Assembly: GCF_000004195.4 (NCBI RefSeq)
Contig: NC_030679.2
Coordinates: 28,323,712 to 28,387,711, forward strand
Direction of reading: 5' to 3'
From: Xenopus tropicalis
Taxonomy: Eukaryota > Chordata > Amphibia > Anura > Pipidae
Length of the DNA stretch: 64,000 bases
Part shown: piece by piece, positions 51,301-56,063 of the stretch
Layout of the letters: each line of letters begins with the position of its first letter
Numbering within the stretch: position 1 is the stretch's first letter
The notes under the pieces: generated by a model
The model's input: the letters and a program-made list of their open reading frames with translations, nothing else
Databases searched by the model: none
Told to the model about the DNA's origin: nothing
Position numbers and translations under genes: made by a program

Positions 51301-53916
51301 CATGCACCCAAACCACTGCATCGCCTTAAATGCGTACTCAAACAAAATAGAATATTGTCAGTGTATATAGAAATAACGAACTAGACAACAGTAACCAAAC
51401 TGTTAGAACTTTGTGTTAAGCATATATATATTTTTTAAATAGTTAAGTGTACCTTGCAGTTCAAGTCCCTAGGTGGCAGCAAACCCTAAGGTTAGCAACA
51501 GAAAGTCACTTCAAGTGGCCACTACAGAGCCTATGTCAGGTCAGGTCAGGTCCTGTGAAAGACTCACCTCAGAGGTGACAGTCAGCTAGGATAGTCACAC
51601 CAGCAAGGTGGTTAGGGTAGTAGTAACCCCATGGTAAAGTTATAGACAAGATGGCAGTGGTAAGCCAGAGTTTCGCTGAGACAGGAACAGAGAGGAAGAG
51701 ACAGAAGGAGATGCTGGAATTAGAGCAGAGAAGGAGGTGAGTAAAGCAAGACAGTCAGACTTACAAAAGTCACACTACATAACTATGACATAGTGCTCTA
51801 AAGTTCTGTCATGGGTTTGCCGCAAAAGCATGTAAAACTATGTCACGTCCTTACAGTAGGCTTCCATATGGGCCTTGTTGCGCAATCACACACTTACCCT
51901 TGAGGCGAAAGTTTGTCCAGCCATGTACTCAGCACTGGCCGGGAACGTTCTGACAGAGACGTAAAGCTGGCATATGGCGAGATAGTCAGGTCATCTAAGA
52001 TCTCATCCTTGTACAAGTCAGAAGGAAGGCTGAACCTGTTGTTGGCTGGAGGTGCATCGACAGTTGAGTAGCCTTCCTGGTCATTTTGGGCTATTTGATT
52101 GATTCTGTGCGTCTTTCCTTCTTCTCCCTCACCCTTTCTATCAATGACTGCATCACTGGAATTCCTAAGCAAAATGTATACATCCAAAAGAAAAAACATT
52201 TTTTTAGTGTCAGTATCCCTTTGAATGAACCGGGAATGTAGAACATAGCTTGCTGTGGGTACAGAACATCCCTCTCAGTTTATTTGATGTAAACAAAACT
52301 CTATATTCATTGCTTCTGCATATCTGCCTGCCCAGTCTGCTCTGATGAATAGTGTACAAGCAAGTGAACTGCATGCTACACCATTCCCATTCTTATAATT
52401 CTAGCTGCAACCTGGGTGAAATTCACTTTTTGGGGCAGCACAAATGCTAGATAAAACTAGATACAATTCTAGATAAATATTGCATTGTGGGCAAAAAAAA
52501 ACATGGAAATCTGCACCTGAAAACTGCCCTTTGCACACATCACTGTGTTTGTACATGAAGCTTTAAGCCTCAACCAAAACAGGCAAATGGCAGCACAGCC
52601 CCAAAAAATTTAAATTTGTGCACTGGATTCATTTTTTTTTTAACAGGTAGGGGATCCATTATCCGGAAACCCATTATCCGAAAGCTTTGAATAATGGGAA
52701 GGCCGTTCCCCATGATTTTCTTTTTTTCTCTGTAACAATAAAACAGTACCTGTACTTGATCCCAGCTAAGATACAATTAATCTTTATTGGAGACAAAACA
52801 ATCCTATTGGGTTTAATTAATATTTCAATTATTTTTTTAGTAGACTTAAGGTAAGGGCTGTGACAGACGGGGAGATTAGTCGCGGCGTGACAAATCTCCC
52901 CGAAATGCCATCCCACTGGCACAGGGAAGATTTGTTGTGCTGCAATTAATCTCCCCCTCTGTCACAGCCCTAAGGAGATCCAAATTAAAGGAAACCTGGC
53001 GTCCCAAGCATTCTAGATAACAGGTCCCACACCTGTACTGAGCAAATTTGTCTACATGCAGTTATCCATAGCAACCAATCAGGGATTTGCTTTCAGTATT
53101 CTATAGACAGCAGACTATCAGAGCCAATTGTTAACTGGATTTCATGGGTAACTGCACCATATGAGCCCAGTTCAAAGTTCAGAAAGTGGAATTTATATCA
53201 TTGCATAAAAACCTTGGCTTTTTACCTGGCTTGGCCCTTCTCCTCCCCCGGTGTAAACATAGGCATGGTGGCGGTACATGTGCGGAATTTGGTGTTTTTG
53301 CCATCCTACATAGAAAGGGGATTATTAGTACAAAAGGAATAAATGTCATTAATCAGTTTAGACTATGCTCGGCTTCCCAGTAGAACAAGTCAGGATGTAT
53401 GAGCTGCACCCCATTGGGCAGGATCCCGAGCTCATTGCTTAACCCAAAGCAGGCACCATTCGCTTTGCCATCATCATCATCATTTATTTGTATACTGACA
53501 AAAGTTACATAACGCTTTACAATAATATAACAAACAGGGGACAATCAATTAACAAAGTTGAAAAATAAACCATGGATAATTAAACCACTAAACATTTACA
53601 TACACACAGAAAGTTTTAAATCAGTGGTGGGGAGACTGCTAGCCAAAACCCAAACCCCAGTGAGCATCACTAAAACCCTTCTGGGCTGGGGGTAAATTGC
53701 TGGTGAATGTGGTGTCAGGGTTGGAACTAAGGGTAGACAACTAAGGTGACTGCCTTGGGTGCAACAGGGTGAGGCGTAACTCCATGGTTGGGCAGTGTGA
53801 GCTAGCGACCAGGTGGGAATATAGCAAGTTATTGGCAGTGGCAGTAGATGGGATGGCCGGACACTATGCCTCAGGGGCCAATACATCTTGGTCATGCACT
53901 TGCAGTGCCATAAATT

Positions 53917-53947
<31 letters not shown>

Positions 53948-56063
53948 GGGAAGGTGTTCCAGGTGTTTGTTACAGAACCACTCCATTATTACTTTTTTGG
54001 CACCTACGTCACTTTAGGCATGGGTCGAGCTTATCAAGAGATCTGCATAACACTGGGCTTTATAGGAACAAAAGCCAAAGAACACTGGCCTTTATTGGAA
54101 CAGAAGCCAAAGAACAAAAAATCTTGTGAAGGCACATTCGGAGACAAAAAGTGATCTAGCCCAGATGTGGGAGAAGGTTTTATGATAAGATTACACTAGC
54201 CACGCCTCAAAAAATACAATAAATACAAAATAAATGTGTCAGCCATGTCAAAAGCAGGAAGGAAGGACTGTATTGTGATTACAAAAAATATTTCTTAAGT
54301 TCCGTTGGTCTGCTTTAAATATCAGAGATAGATTTCTCTGGAAAAAATGTGACGGCACCAGGAAGAGCAAGAAGAGCTGGCATCTATACCCATCTATGCT
54401 TAGACCAGAATGGGTATAGCCATATAATGCACTCTGGAAATGACAGCTATCAGGTTAATAATATTGTATATTAATAATAATAATAGCTCTATGTCCCTGA
54501 TGGGGACCACCCTTTCTTCACTATTATATACCATAATATATCCTTGTACAGAATGACTATCTGGCTTGTTGCACTGTAATTCCTACCTTTGGATCCTGTG
54601 CTTGAGGGTTCCGATTGAAGACTGCCTCACAGTAGGGATTAATTTCTTCTAAATGGGAACAAATTCAGGAAGCAGAGAAAGGTATAGCATCAATAATAAT
54701 CCCTTATCATGCACCTCTCATTGTATAAAGAAAACAAAATCATTGTCATATACAAATTAAAAAATCATAGGAAGCCTACAGTATTCATCTGGATAGTGAC
54801 TCTAAATCTATTCCTCCCTAAGTAAAGAAAGTGTTAAACAATGTTTAACTGCTCGAAGGCCTGAAAGCAACAATATTATTGGCTGAGCCTGAGATATTTT
54901 CTATTTAAATACCTATCCTAGCAAAATCTATAGACAAAACTCTCTGCAGAGACAAGCAGCATGGTTAGCTCAATGGAAGCAAGAATTAGGGATGCTTCCA
55001 CTGTTCCATACATATGTAAAGAAAGGAAAAAATATTCTGTATAAGCAATAGGAAAAGTCCACCCTTCTTAAATAGGCTTCAATAAATTGAGATGGTTCCT
55101 TTTTCCATTTGATCCAGAGGAAAACTGATTCCACAATGAGAACATTGTTAACAAAGGTTCAGGTTTTCAAACCAGAAGTACATTAGTATCAGAAGCTTTA
55201 ACATTTCTCAGTTGGCATCTAATCTATTTCTGAAACTGCCTATTGAATATAACAGTACAGCCATGCCAGGGAGAGAATTCCACAACTTCCCCATTTTAAG
55301 TGTTTTGAGTAACAAGTGACCCTCTGGTATTTTAAAGGAACAGTAGCACCAATTTTTTTTTTTTTTAATACTTAATTCCCCCCAAAACAGCTATAATGAT
55401 AGGTAAGGCTTACTTCCCCTTGAATTTTTAACTCTTCAGCTTGAAGTGCCCCAAAGGAGAAAGGGCAAAAGCGACGGTAACGGCAACTTGAATTCCACTG
55501 TGCTCTAACCAGGAAGTCAGCTTGGCACCAATGACCTAAAGCACCTAAGCTTTTTTCATTGTCTGCCACTTAAATTTATTTTTCTATTCCTTCAGGCAGC
55601 ATTGGGGGGTAATAATGTGAGCATATATTTAAACCCCATATGCTGAAAAAAGCTTTTTAAAAAAAAACAGCCCCCACCTCTAGGTGACCCACACAGGGAG
55701 GGAGCTTCCAGGGTTGAATTCACTGTTTATAAAGACATATTTTACAGTTTGGTCCCATAGGGAAAAGACCATTAAGCTAGCATAGCATATCCATCTACAG
55801 GAAATAAGCTTAAAAAATGTTCTATCTGGGCCACCATGGAGTGATAAATATAGCTCTCTTTCCAAATTATTAGAAGTCTAAGATCTAAGATGGTCATTCT
55901 ACATAGAACCATCCTTAGAAATCAAAGTTCCAATAGTAAGAGAAATCTGGCGGGCAGGCATTGCAGGTATAGGTATACATTACTTTACTAATGTCTCTTA
56001 CCTATTGTAGAGCTGGGTCTCTCAGGAACAACAGGCAATTCTAGTTCTGAAACCCCCGAACAG
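11679..56063 (-). CDS. arap3: ARAP3: ArfGAP with RhoGAP, ankyrin and PH domains 3 (32 exons, N-term missing)
   Basis: A cytosolic and membrane-recruited dual GAP. ARAP3 binds PI(3,4,5)P3 through PH domains, stimulates GTP hydrolysis on Arf6 and RhoA, and is tuned by Rap1 through its RA domain (family knowledge). Thirty-two exons with GT-AG borders join in one frame of 1456 residues; ARAP3 proteins are usually about 1540. Approximate order: linker 1-148, PH1 148-240, PH2 254-345, Arf-GAP 349-470, PH3 545-655, PH4 665-765, Rho-GAP 775-950, RA 970-1070, PH5 1082-1185, tail to 1456. The Arf-GAP zinc ligands C361/C364/C381/C384 (CX2CX16CX2C) and R389 (VHRSLG), and the Rho-GAP arginine finger R801 (GIYRKNG), are intact. 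The tail keeps AVYEEVGNF, a likely tyrosine-phosphorylation site. ARAP3 is chosen over ARAP1/2 by [23 protein letters not shown] and [13 protein letters not shown]. No SAM exon was found. Confidence 0.95.
13259..13297 (-). CDS. arap3: arap3 window micro-exon 31
   Basis: A 39-base exon with acceptor gtttctcag and donor TTTCTTT|gtaagt. Encodes [13 protein letters not shown], a basic motif conserved in ARAP3. Confidence 0.95.
14018..14155 (-). CDS. arap3: arap3 window exon 30
   Basis: Acceptor taatacag, donor CACTG|gtgagt. Encodes [20 protein letters not shown], a basophilic-kinase-like site, then [18 protein letters not shown] and ANQTL. Confidence 0.97.
14513..14576 (-). CDS. arap3: arap3 window exon 29 (PH5 end)
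   Basis: Acceptor actttatag, donor CTCAG|gtaaca. Encodes [20 protein letters not shown], the PH5 C-terminal helix with its invariant tryptophan. Confidence 0.96.
15010..15282. mobile_element. MITE with 'ttaggg-cacatttac' type ends
   Basis: Starts taaggggcagatttatcaaa and ends taaatgtgtccctaa, which are imperfect inverse copies. The interior is rich in cgaaaat motifs and contains a cgaacgctcggagcgttcctg palindrome. No coding capacity. It lies in the intron between exons 28 and 29. Confidence 0.65.
15322..15544. repeat. Large inverted repeat with hammerhead-like core
   Basis: Two arms of about 103 bases (83 almost perfect: 15341-15423 and 15443-15525) flank a 19-base centre. On the minus strand the centre reads ctgacgg, an AGTTCC/GGAACT stem, then gaaacgtt. 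This resembles the CTGATGA/GAAAC order of hammerhead ribozymes but with a change at the A9 position. It sits just upstream of micro-exon 28. Confidence 0.65.
15645..15680 (-). CDS. arap3: arap3 window micro-exon 28 (PH5)
   Basis: A 36-base exon with acceptor tttatcag and donor CAGCT|gtaagt. It completes [13 protein letters not shown] and bridges the phases of exons 27 and 29 exactly. It is too short for ORF-based detection. Confidence 0.92.
17021..17103 (-). CDS. arap3: arap3 window exon 27 (PH5)
   Basis: Acceptor tctacag, donor TCCCA|gtaagc. Encodes [20 protein letters not shown] and KKMKAPS. Confidence 0.95.
17823..17956 (-). CDS. arap3: arap3 window exon 26 (PH5 start)
   Basis: Acceptor atcgtatag, donor AAAAAG|gtatta. 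Encodes [16 protein letters not shown] and [20 protein letters not shown], beta strands 1-3 of PH5. No Met-initiated frame marks it; it was found by continuity of the fold. Confidence 0.95.
18052..18180 (-). CDS. arap3: arap3 window exon 25 (RA end)
   Basis: Acceptor tccatgcag, donor ACAG|gtaagt. Encodes [20 protein letters not shown] and [17 protein letters not shown], one of the best ARAP3-specific matches. Confidence 0.97.
18943..19057 (-). CDS. arap3: arap3 window exon 24 (RA)
   Basis: Acceptor ttcctacag, donor CTTG|gtaaga. Encodes [20 protein letters not shown] and [13 protein letters not shown]. Confidence 0.96.
20045..20119 (-). CDS. arap3: arap3 window exon 23 (RA start)
   Basis: The acceptor cctgttag was preferred over an internal cacag because it restores LSQ. 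Encodes [19 protein letters not shown] and CCVTLK, the first strands of the Ras-association domain. Confidence 0.94.
20422..20486. repeat. Short near-perfect palindrome
   Basis: ttatatgaccacagttcgat and ctgtagagg are answered by cctctacag and atcaaactgtggtcctataa around a 2-3 base centre, with arms of about 31 bp. Probably a foldback remnant. It lies in the intron between exons 22 and 23, about 200 bases before the Tc1 element. Confidence 0.75.
20854..20982. repeat. Sub-terminal palindromes of the piggyBac-like element
   Basis: Two 17-base palindromes (gacgtagattctacgtc at 20854-20870 and gacgtagaatctacgtc at 20900-20916) are followed by a strong stem: gggtttacaagcgctgcgct at 20930-20949 pairs with agcgcagcgcttgtaaaccc at 20962-20981. 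Sub-terminal repeats of this kind can serve as transposase-binding sites; that role is inferred. Confidence 0.85.
21062..21226 (+). promoter_or_regulatory. Promoter-like block and short exon-like ORF inside the piggyBac-like element
   Basis: A CCAAT box (21062-21066) is followed by a stem gtggacacg/cgtgtccac, a TATA-like tttaaata (21110-21117) and, 49 bases later, an ATG in good context (gacaagATGg, 21166). Its frame reads [20 protein letters not shown] and meets a consensus donor G|gtaagc at 21226-21227. No downstream exon was found. It may be the 5' end of a lost transposase gene or a captured host promoter and exon. Function is inferred. Confidence 0.4.
21290..21500. repeat. T-rich and (CTTT)n tract
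   Basis: Long T runs at 21290-21311 and 21414-21433 with TTTC/CTTT repeats between 21434 and 21475 and acac-rich spacers. Frames read through here are poly-Phe/Ser artefacts. Confidence 0.85.
21955..22184. repeat. Hairpin cluster (nested palindromes)
   Basis: One stem joins aggcgtagggctga (about 21959) to ttcagccctacgcct (about 22004). A larger one joins 22031-22102 to 22111-22184 (arms about 72 bp, loop ctttgcat). Each arm of the larger stem contains its own smaller hairpin (gcctgcacccg/cgggtgcaggc). It probably represents one or two MITEs inserted in the piggyBac-like element; no clear target duplication was identified. Confidence 0.75.
22195..25450. repeat. Tandem array of 384/425-bp units
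   Basis: The landmark gtatcgttttattcagggga, or close variants of it, recurs at 22271, 22697, 23056, 23481, 23865, 24289, 24673, 25057 and 25438 (spacings 426, 359, 425, 384, 424, 384, 384, 381). The long units carry an extra ~41 bases from internal duplication of tatctggtttttccttgatt and its neighbours. The 425+384 pair occurs twice in succession, a higher-order dimer. Minus-strand frames of 109 codons repeated in three units have no recognisable domain and are judged non-coding. Confidence 0.95.
25500..26168. other. AT-rich tail of the piggyBac-like element
   Basis: Non-coding, with long A and T runs and phrases such as atatttggtatcgttggaat that echo the tandem-unit landmark. This suggests that the array arose from sequence belonging to the element itself. 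Confidence 0.5.
26257..27279 (-). CDS. Tc1-like DD34E transposase, intact (340 aa)
   Basis: Catalyses cut-and-paste transposition of its own Tc1 element at TA sites in the nucleus. Two N-terminal helix-turn-helix segments (about residues 5-110, including [20 protein letters not shown] and a [13 protein letters not shown]-like hook) bind the terminal repeats. The RNase-H-like domain follows, with D153 (WSDETK), D244 (HDNDPKHT) and E279 ([11 protein letters not shown]); the last two are 35 positions apart, the DD34E pattern. The Gly-rich [13 protein letters not shown] is present. Length, start (MGKTKE) and end (KGFSTKY) match complete Tc1 transposases such as Sleeping Beauty. No stop or frameshift is seen. 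Confidence 0.96.
   Translation of the reverse strand: MGKTKELSKDVRDKIVDLHKAGMGYKTISKKLGEKVTTVGAIVRKWKEHKMTINRPRSGAPRKISPRGVSMILRKVKKHPRTTREELVNDLKLAGTTVTKKTIGNTLHRNGLKSCRARKVPLLKKAHVQARLKFANEHLNDSVSDWEKVLWSDETKIELFGINSTCCVWRKKNAAYDPQNTVPTIKHGGGNILLWGCFSAKGTGQLIRINGKMDGAMYREILNDNLLPSARKLKMGRGWVFQHDNDPKHTAKATKEWLKKKHIKVMEWPSQSPDLNPIENLWRELKLRVAQRQPRNLRDLEMICKEEWTNIPPKMCANLVINYKKRLTSVLANKGFSTKY
28061..29661 (-). mobile_element. Second Tc1-like transposon, 1601 bp
   Basis: Ends cagtggcttgcaaaagtaat and ...gaatacttttgcaagtcactg are flanked by TA. The inverted repeats are about 220 bp (left to about 28287). They contain acatgaatcaattttattgg and gtggtgtacacgtgagaagt, with a few mismatches and a small duplication (gaagtatttgaact repeated) near the left end. 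It encodes an intact transposase and is of a different Tc1 subfamily from its neighbour 416 bp away. Confidence 0.95.
28290..29324 (-). CDS. Tc1-like DD34E transposase, intact (344 aa)
   Basis: Same activity as the neighbouring enzyme but about half its residues differ by eye. Helix-turn-helix segments lie at about residues 8-115 ([19 protein letters not shown] and [11 protein letters not shown]). Catalytic residues are D157 (LWSDETK), D248 (QQDNDPKH) and E283 ([11 protein letters not shown]), again DD34E, with [12 protein letters not shown] between them. The alternative start MKSKEHTRQ at residue 6 may be the true one, as in related enzymes. It ends KGGSTKY, the usual Tc1 C-terminus. No disruption is seen. 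It is flanked by both terminal repeats. Confidence 0.96.
   Translation of the reverse strand: MSDNTMKSKEHTRQVRDRVIEKFKAVLGYKKISKALNIPRSTVQAIIQKWKEYGTTVNLPRQGHPPKLTGRTRRALIRNAAKRPMVTLHELQRSTAQVGESVHRTTISRALHKVGLYGRVARRKPLLTENHKKSRLQFATSHVGDTANMWKKVLWSDETKMELFGQNAKRYVWRKTNTAHHSEHTIPIVKYGGGSMMLWGCFSSAGTGKLVRVDGKMDAAKYRAILEENLLESAKDLRLGQRLTFQQDNDPKHKARATMEWFKTKHIHVLEWPSQSPDLNPMENLWQDLKTAVHKRCPSNLTELELFCKEEWARISVSRCAKLVETYPKSLAAVIAAKGGSTKY
30144..30426. mobile_element. MITE, 'ttaaaggg...ccctttaa' family, copy 1
   Basis: Begins ttaaagggtttgtgcacttt and ends ttaaccatccctttaa. The interior matches 44532-44995 and 37790-38150 in the caaccaggcag and gaaaagttgct segments. Long interspersed non-coding element. 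Confidence 0.65.
30832..30900 (-). CDS. arap3: arap3 window exon 22
   Basis: Acceptor ctgtaacag, donor CAG|gtaagt. Encodes [18 protein letters not shown] and WKDVQ, the link between Rho-GAP and RA. The transposon-filled 10.7 kb intron follows. Confidence 0.95.
31299..31345 (+). other. Decayed hammerhead-like motif
   Basis: cctgatga followed by a GGG...CCC stem with a gaga-containing loop and then aaaatgttc. The CTGATGA half is perfect and the GAAAC half has decayed. It lies just outside arap3 exon 21 in the intron. Confidence 0.4.
31388..31535 (-). CDS. arap3: arap3 window exon 21 (Rho-GAP)
   Basis: Acceptor ttttttag, donor TTTGAA|gtaagt. Encodes [20 protein letters not shown] and [11 protein letters not shown]. 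The N of KNLALLFAP is the Rho-GAP asparagine. Confidence 0.97.
32793..32898 (-). CDS. arap3: arap3 window exon 20 (Rho-GAP)
   Basis: Acceptor tttttccag, donor ACCG|gtaaga. Encodes [20 protein letters not shown] and GHLYR, the helix that supports Rho binding. Confidence 0.96.
33857..34069 (-). CDS. arap3: arap3 window exon 19 (Rho-GAP catalytic)
   Basis: Acceptor ttctgcag, donor GCAG|gtatgt. Encodes [17 protein letters not shown], which carries the arginine finger, and [18 protein letters not shown], the conserved LKxFxRELxxP helix. Confidence 0.97.
34790..34953 (-). CDS. arap3: arap3 window exon 18 (PH4 end, Rho-GAP start)
   Basis: Acceptor ccttacag, donor TATG|gtaggc. Encodes [20 protein letters not shown], the PH4 helix, and [20 protein letters not shown], the entry into the Rho-GAP fold. 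Confidence 0.96.
35525..35769. repeat. 103-bp tandem repeat carrying CTCF-like motifs
   Basis: About 2.3 copies of a unit beginning ctttctgccag. Each unit holds ccagtaggtggcac (copy 1), ccagtagatggcac (copy 2) or ccggtagatggcag (copy 3). The first two fit the CTCF core CCASYAGRKGGCRS. It lies in the intron between arap3 exons 17 and 18, just after the exon 17 donor in transcript order. Confidence 0.8.
35824..35875 (-). CDS. arap3: arap3 window exon 17 (PH4)
   Basis: A 52-base exon with acceptor atcactag and donor GGGCG|gtatgt. Encodes [16 protein letters not shown]. Phase agrees on both sides. Confidence 0.88.
36702..36900 (-). CDS. arap3: arap3 window exon 16 (PH4)
   Basis: Acceptor tctctgtag, donor CTCA|gtaagt. 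Encodes [20 protein letters not shown] and [19 protein letters not shown], the PH4 core. Confidence 0.94.
37225..37327 (-). CDS. arap3: arap3 window exon 15 (PH3 end)
   Basis: Acceptor ttgctatag, donor AAAG|gtattt. Encodes [18 protein letters not shown] and [10 protein letters not shown], the end of PH3 with its helix tryptophan. Confidence 0.94.
37790..38150. mobile_element. MITE, 'ttaaaggg' family, partial copy
   Basis: Shares gttgctagggaccaaaatta, cctagcaaccagatagttg and the terminal attgaaaagctgctaagga region with the copies at 30144 and 44532 (the latter in opposite orientation). The ends are incomplete. Confidence 0.6.
38649..38802 (-). CDS. arap3: arap3 window exon 14 (PH3)
   Basis: Acceptor gaacctag, donor AAAG|gtactg. 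Encodes [18 protein letters not shown] and [17 protein letters not shown]3 strands 2-5. Confidence 0.95.
39200..39507. mobile_element. MITE with 'ccttaag-ggccacaca' ends
   Basis: Starts ccttaagctggccatacaca and ends cacatgtgtggtcaccttaa, an imperfect inverse. The interior has gatatcg and cgatcttt/aaagatc palindromes. No coding capacity. A related style of element lies at 58190-58445. Confidence 0.65.
40065..40187 (-). CDS. arap3: arap3 window exon 13 (start PH3)
   Basis: Acceptor atagtctag, donor GATG|gtaagg. Encodes [20 protein letters not shown], then [19 protein letters not shown], beta-1 of PH3. Confidence 0.9.
40990..41146 (-). CDS. arap3: arap3 window exon 12 (Arf-GAP to PH3)
   Basis: Acceptor atttgcag. 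The donor AATG|gtaata was chosen because it preserves phase with exon 13. Encodes [19 protein letters not shown], the ankyrin-like segment after the Arf-GAP. The last 15 codons are less certain. Confidence 0.85.
41281..41617. mobile_element. MITE, 'acaggta' family, copy 2
   Basis: ataggtatgagacctgttat at the left and ggatcccatacctgtat at the right. The middle matches copy 1 in reverse (aacccaacaagattgttttg). Confidence 0.7.
42170..42484. mobile_element. MITE, 'acaggta' family, copy 3
   Basis: A well-preserved copy (acaggtataggatcccttat ... gtcccatacctgta). Its right end directly abuts the Tc1 fragment at 42485, so it appears to have inserted into that older element. Confidence 0.75.
42485..42915 (-). 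pseudogene. Decayed Tc1-like transposase fragment
   Basis: The minus strand encodes [20 protein letters not shown], where WSYETK replaces the WSDETK catalytic motif, preceded by a decayed [10 protein letters not shown] stretch. A SPDFNPI-like piece remains near 42490-42510. The first catalytic aspartate is mutated to tyrosine and the frame is broken, so this is inactive. Confidence 0.75.
43531..43662. mobile_element. Fragment of the 'actcgagtataagcc' MITE
   Basis: Matches the right part of the element at 1930-2460 (gaaacttagcag, agctgctgcat, cttaggcttatactcgag, aggtacctcggcttatattc). Confidence 0.7.
43906..44088 (-). CDS. arap3: arap3 window exon 11 (Arf-GAP)
   Basis: Acceptor atttgcag, donor AAG|gtatta. 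Encodes [20 protein letters not shown] and [16 protein letters not shown], the C-terminal half of the Arf-GAP fold. Confidence 0.96.
44185..44270 (-). CDS. arap3: arap3 window exon 10 (Arf-GAP)
   Basis: Acceptor attccacag, donor CAG|gtcgga. Encodes [18 protein letters not shown] and [10 protein letters not shown]. The R of HRSLG is the catalytic arginine of Arf-GAPs. Confidence 0.96.
44532..44995. mobile_element. MITE, 'ttaaaggg' family, long copy
   Basis: Starts taaaaggggtggttcacctt and ends aactaaaaggtgagtttacc. It contains the tgccagggtaaacaagacca and gcaaccagatccctgctg segments shared with the other copies. It lies in the intron between arap3 exons 9 and 10. Confidence 0.7.
45142..45341 (-). 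CDS. arap3: arap3 window exon 9 (PH2 end, Arf-GAP zinc finger)
   Basis: The acceptor is ttttcccag; the nearby actgcag was rejected because it breaks the frame. Encodes [18 protein letters not shown], then [20 protein letters not shown] and the CX2CX16CX2C zinc site of the Arf-GAP domain. Confidence 0.96.
46055..46161 (-). CDS. arap3: arap3 window exon 8 (PH2)
   Basis: Acceptor aacttcag, donor AG|gtaggc. Encodes [20 protein letters not shown] and [10 protein letters not shown], the middle strands of PH2. Confidence 0.93.
46409..46423. repeat. C15 homopolymer
   Basis: An uninterrupted C run of about 15, on the arap3 template side an equivalent G run. Length is likely polymorphic or error-prone. 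Confidence 0.85.
46670..46926. repeat. 119-bp-arm palindrome with paired hammerhead-like cores (Penelope-type)
   Basis: Arms 46670-46788 and 46808-46926 are nearly perfect reverse complements. Each carries, pointing outward, ttgaa, ctgaaga, stem CTGCTC/GAGTAG with ggat loop, gaaacgtc, ttcaa (46840-46883 on the + strand, mirrored on the - strand). This is the full type-I hammerhead order: helix I TTGAA/TTCAA, core CTGANGA, helix II, GAAAC, GTC site. Such ribozymes are known in Penelope-like elements, including those of Xenopus; no RT remains here. Confidence 0.75.
47018..47205 (-). CDS. arap3: arap3 window exon 7 (end PH1, start PH2)
   Basis: Acceptor tccatgcag, donor CAG|gttgaa. Encodes the PH1 C-terminal helix with its tryptophan ([18 protein letters not shown]), then the PH2 start [18 protein letters not shown]. 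Confidence 0.95.
47340..47400 (-). other. Decayed hammerhead-like motif
   Basis: On the minus strand tttgatgaggc is followed within 13 bases by tttgaaacatag. This keeps the order and spacing of the Penelope-type motif but has no convincing stem II. It lies in the intron beyond arap3 exon 7. Confidence 0.3.
47444..47460. repeat. (TA)n microsatellite
   Basis: Short TA dinucleotide run in an arap3 intron. Confidence 0.8.
48890..49010 (-). CDS. arap3: arap3 window exon 6 (PH1)
   Basis: Acceptor aactgtag, donor G|gtgatt. Encodes [16 protein letters not shown] and [17 protein letters not shown], the later strands of PH1. Confidence 0.95.
50515..50584 (-). CDS. arap3: arap3 window exon 5 (PH1)
   Basis: Acceptor tctctccag, donor AAG|gtaatg. 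Encodes [19 protein letters not shown] then SNDK. The basic QRRYVKF strand corresponds to the phosphoinositide-contacting beta-2 region. Confidence 0.95.
51898..52164 (-). CDS. arap3: arap3 window exon 4 (linker, start of PH1)
   Basis: Acceptor ttgcttag, donor GG|gtaagt. Encodes an acidic linker with [11 protein letters not shown], conserved in ARAP3, and ends in WLDKLSPQ, beta-1 of the first PH domain that binds PI(3,4,5)P3. Confidence 0.92.
52643..53037. mobile_element. MITE, 'acaggta' family, copy 4, with nested insertion
   Basis: acaggtaggggatccattat at the left and gtcccacacctgta at the right. The usual interior (aacaatcctattgggttta) is followed by a 116-bp foreign insertion. Confidence 0.75.
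52855..52970. mobile_element. Harbinger-like MITE nested in an 'acaggta' MITE
   Basis: Inverted ends gggctgtgacag and ctgtcacagccc enclose a palindromic interior (ggggagatt...aatctcccc). TAA occurs on both sides (52852-52854, 52971-52973). Other copies of the host MITE read straight through this point, so the empty site is known. A 3-bp TAA duplication suits PIF/Harbinger elements. Confidence 0.8.
53226..53305 (-). CDS. arap3: arap3 window exon 3
   Basis: Acceptor ctatgtag, donor AG|gtaaaa. Encodes [20 protein letters not shown] and EEKGQA, an unstructured linker with no known motif. Confidence 0.8.
53927..53950. repeat. T/G homopolymer junction (G24)
   Basis: A run of about 12 T is followed by about 24 G. 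Frames crossing it (poly-Gly) are artefacts. Confidence 0.9.
54587..54648 (-). CDS. arap3: arap3 window exon 2
   Basis: Preceded by cccatttag and followed by gtagga. Encodes [18 protein letters not shown] and DPK in the linker before PH1. Phase agrees with both neighbours. Confidence 0.75.
56002..56063 (-). CDS. arap3: arap3 window exon 1
   Basis: Follows tttcacag and ends at ATAG|gtaaga; encodes [19 protein letters not shown], a Pro-rich linker. The first base completes a codon from an exon not found. It is the weakest exon call, supported by its phase with exon 2. Confidence 0.65.

Larger units (their letters stand above)
47500..51890. other. arap3 introns between exons 4 and 7
   Basis: Besides the exons, a fragment of the 'acaggta' MITE (ggaaaggccatctcccatag) lies near 49160-49235. 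A (TCAGG)n run lies at 51536-51552, and a CTCF-like ctaggtggcagc at about 51470. Nothing else was recognised. Confidence 0.5.
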
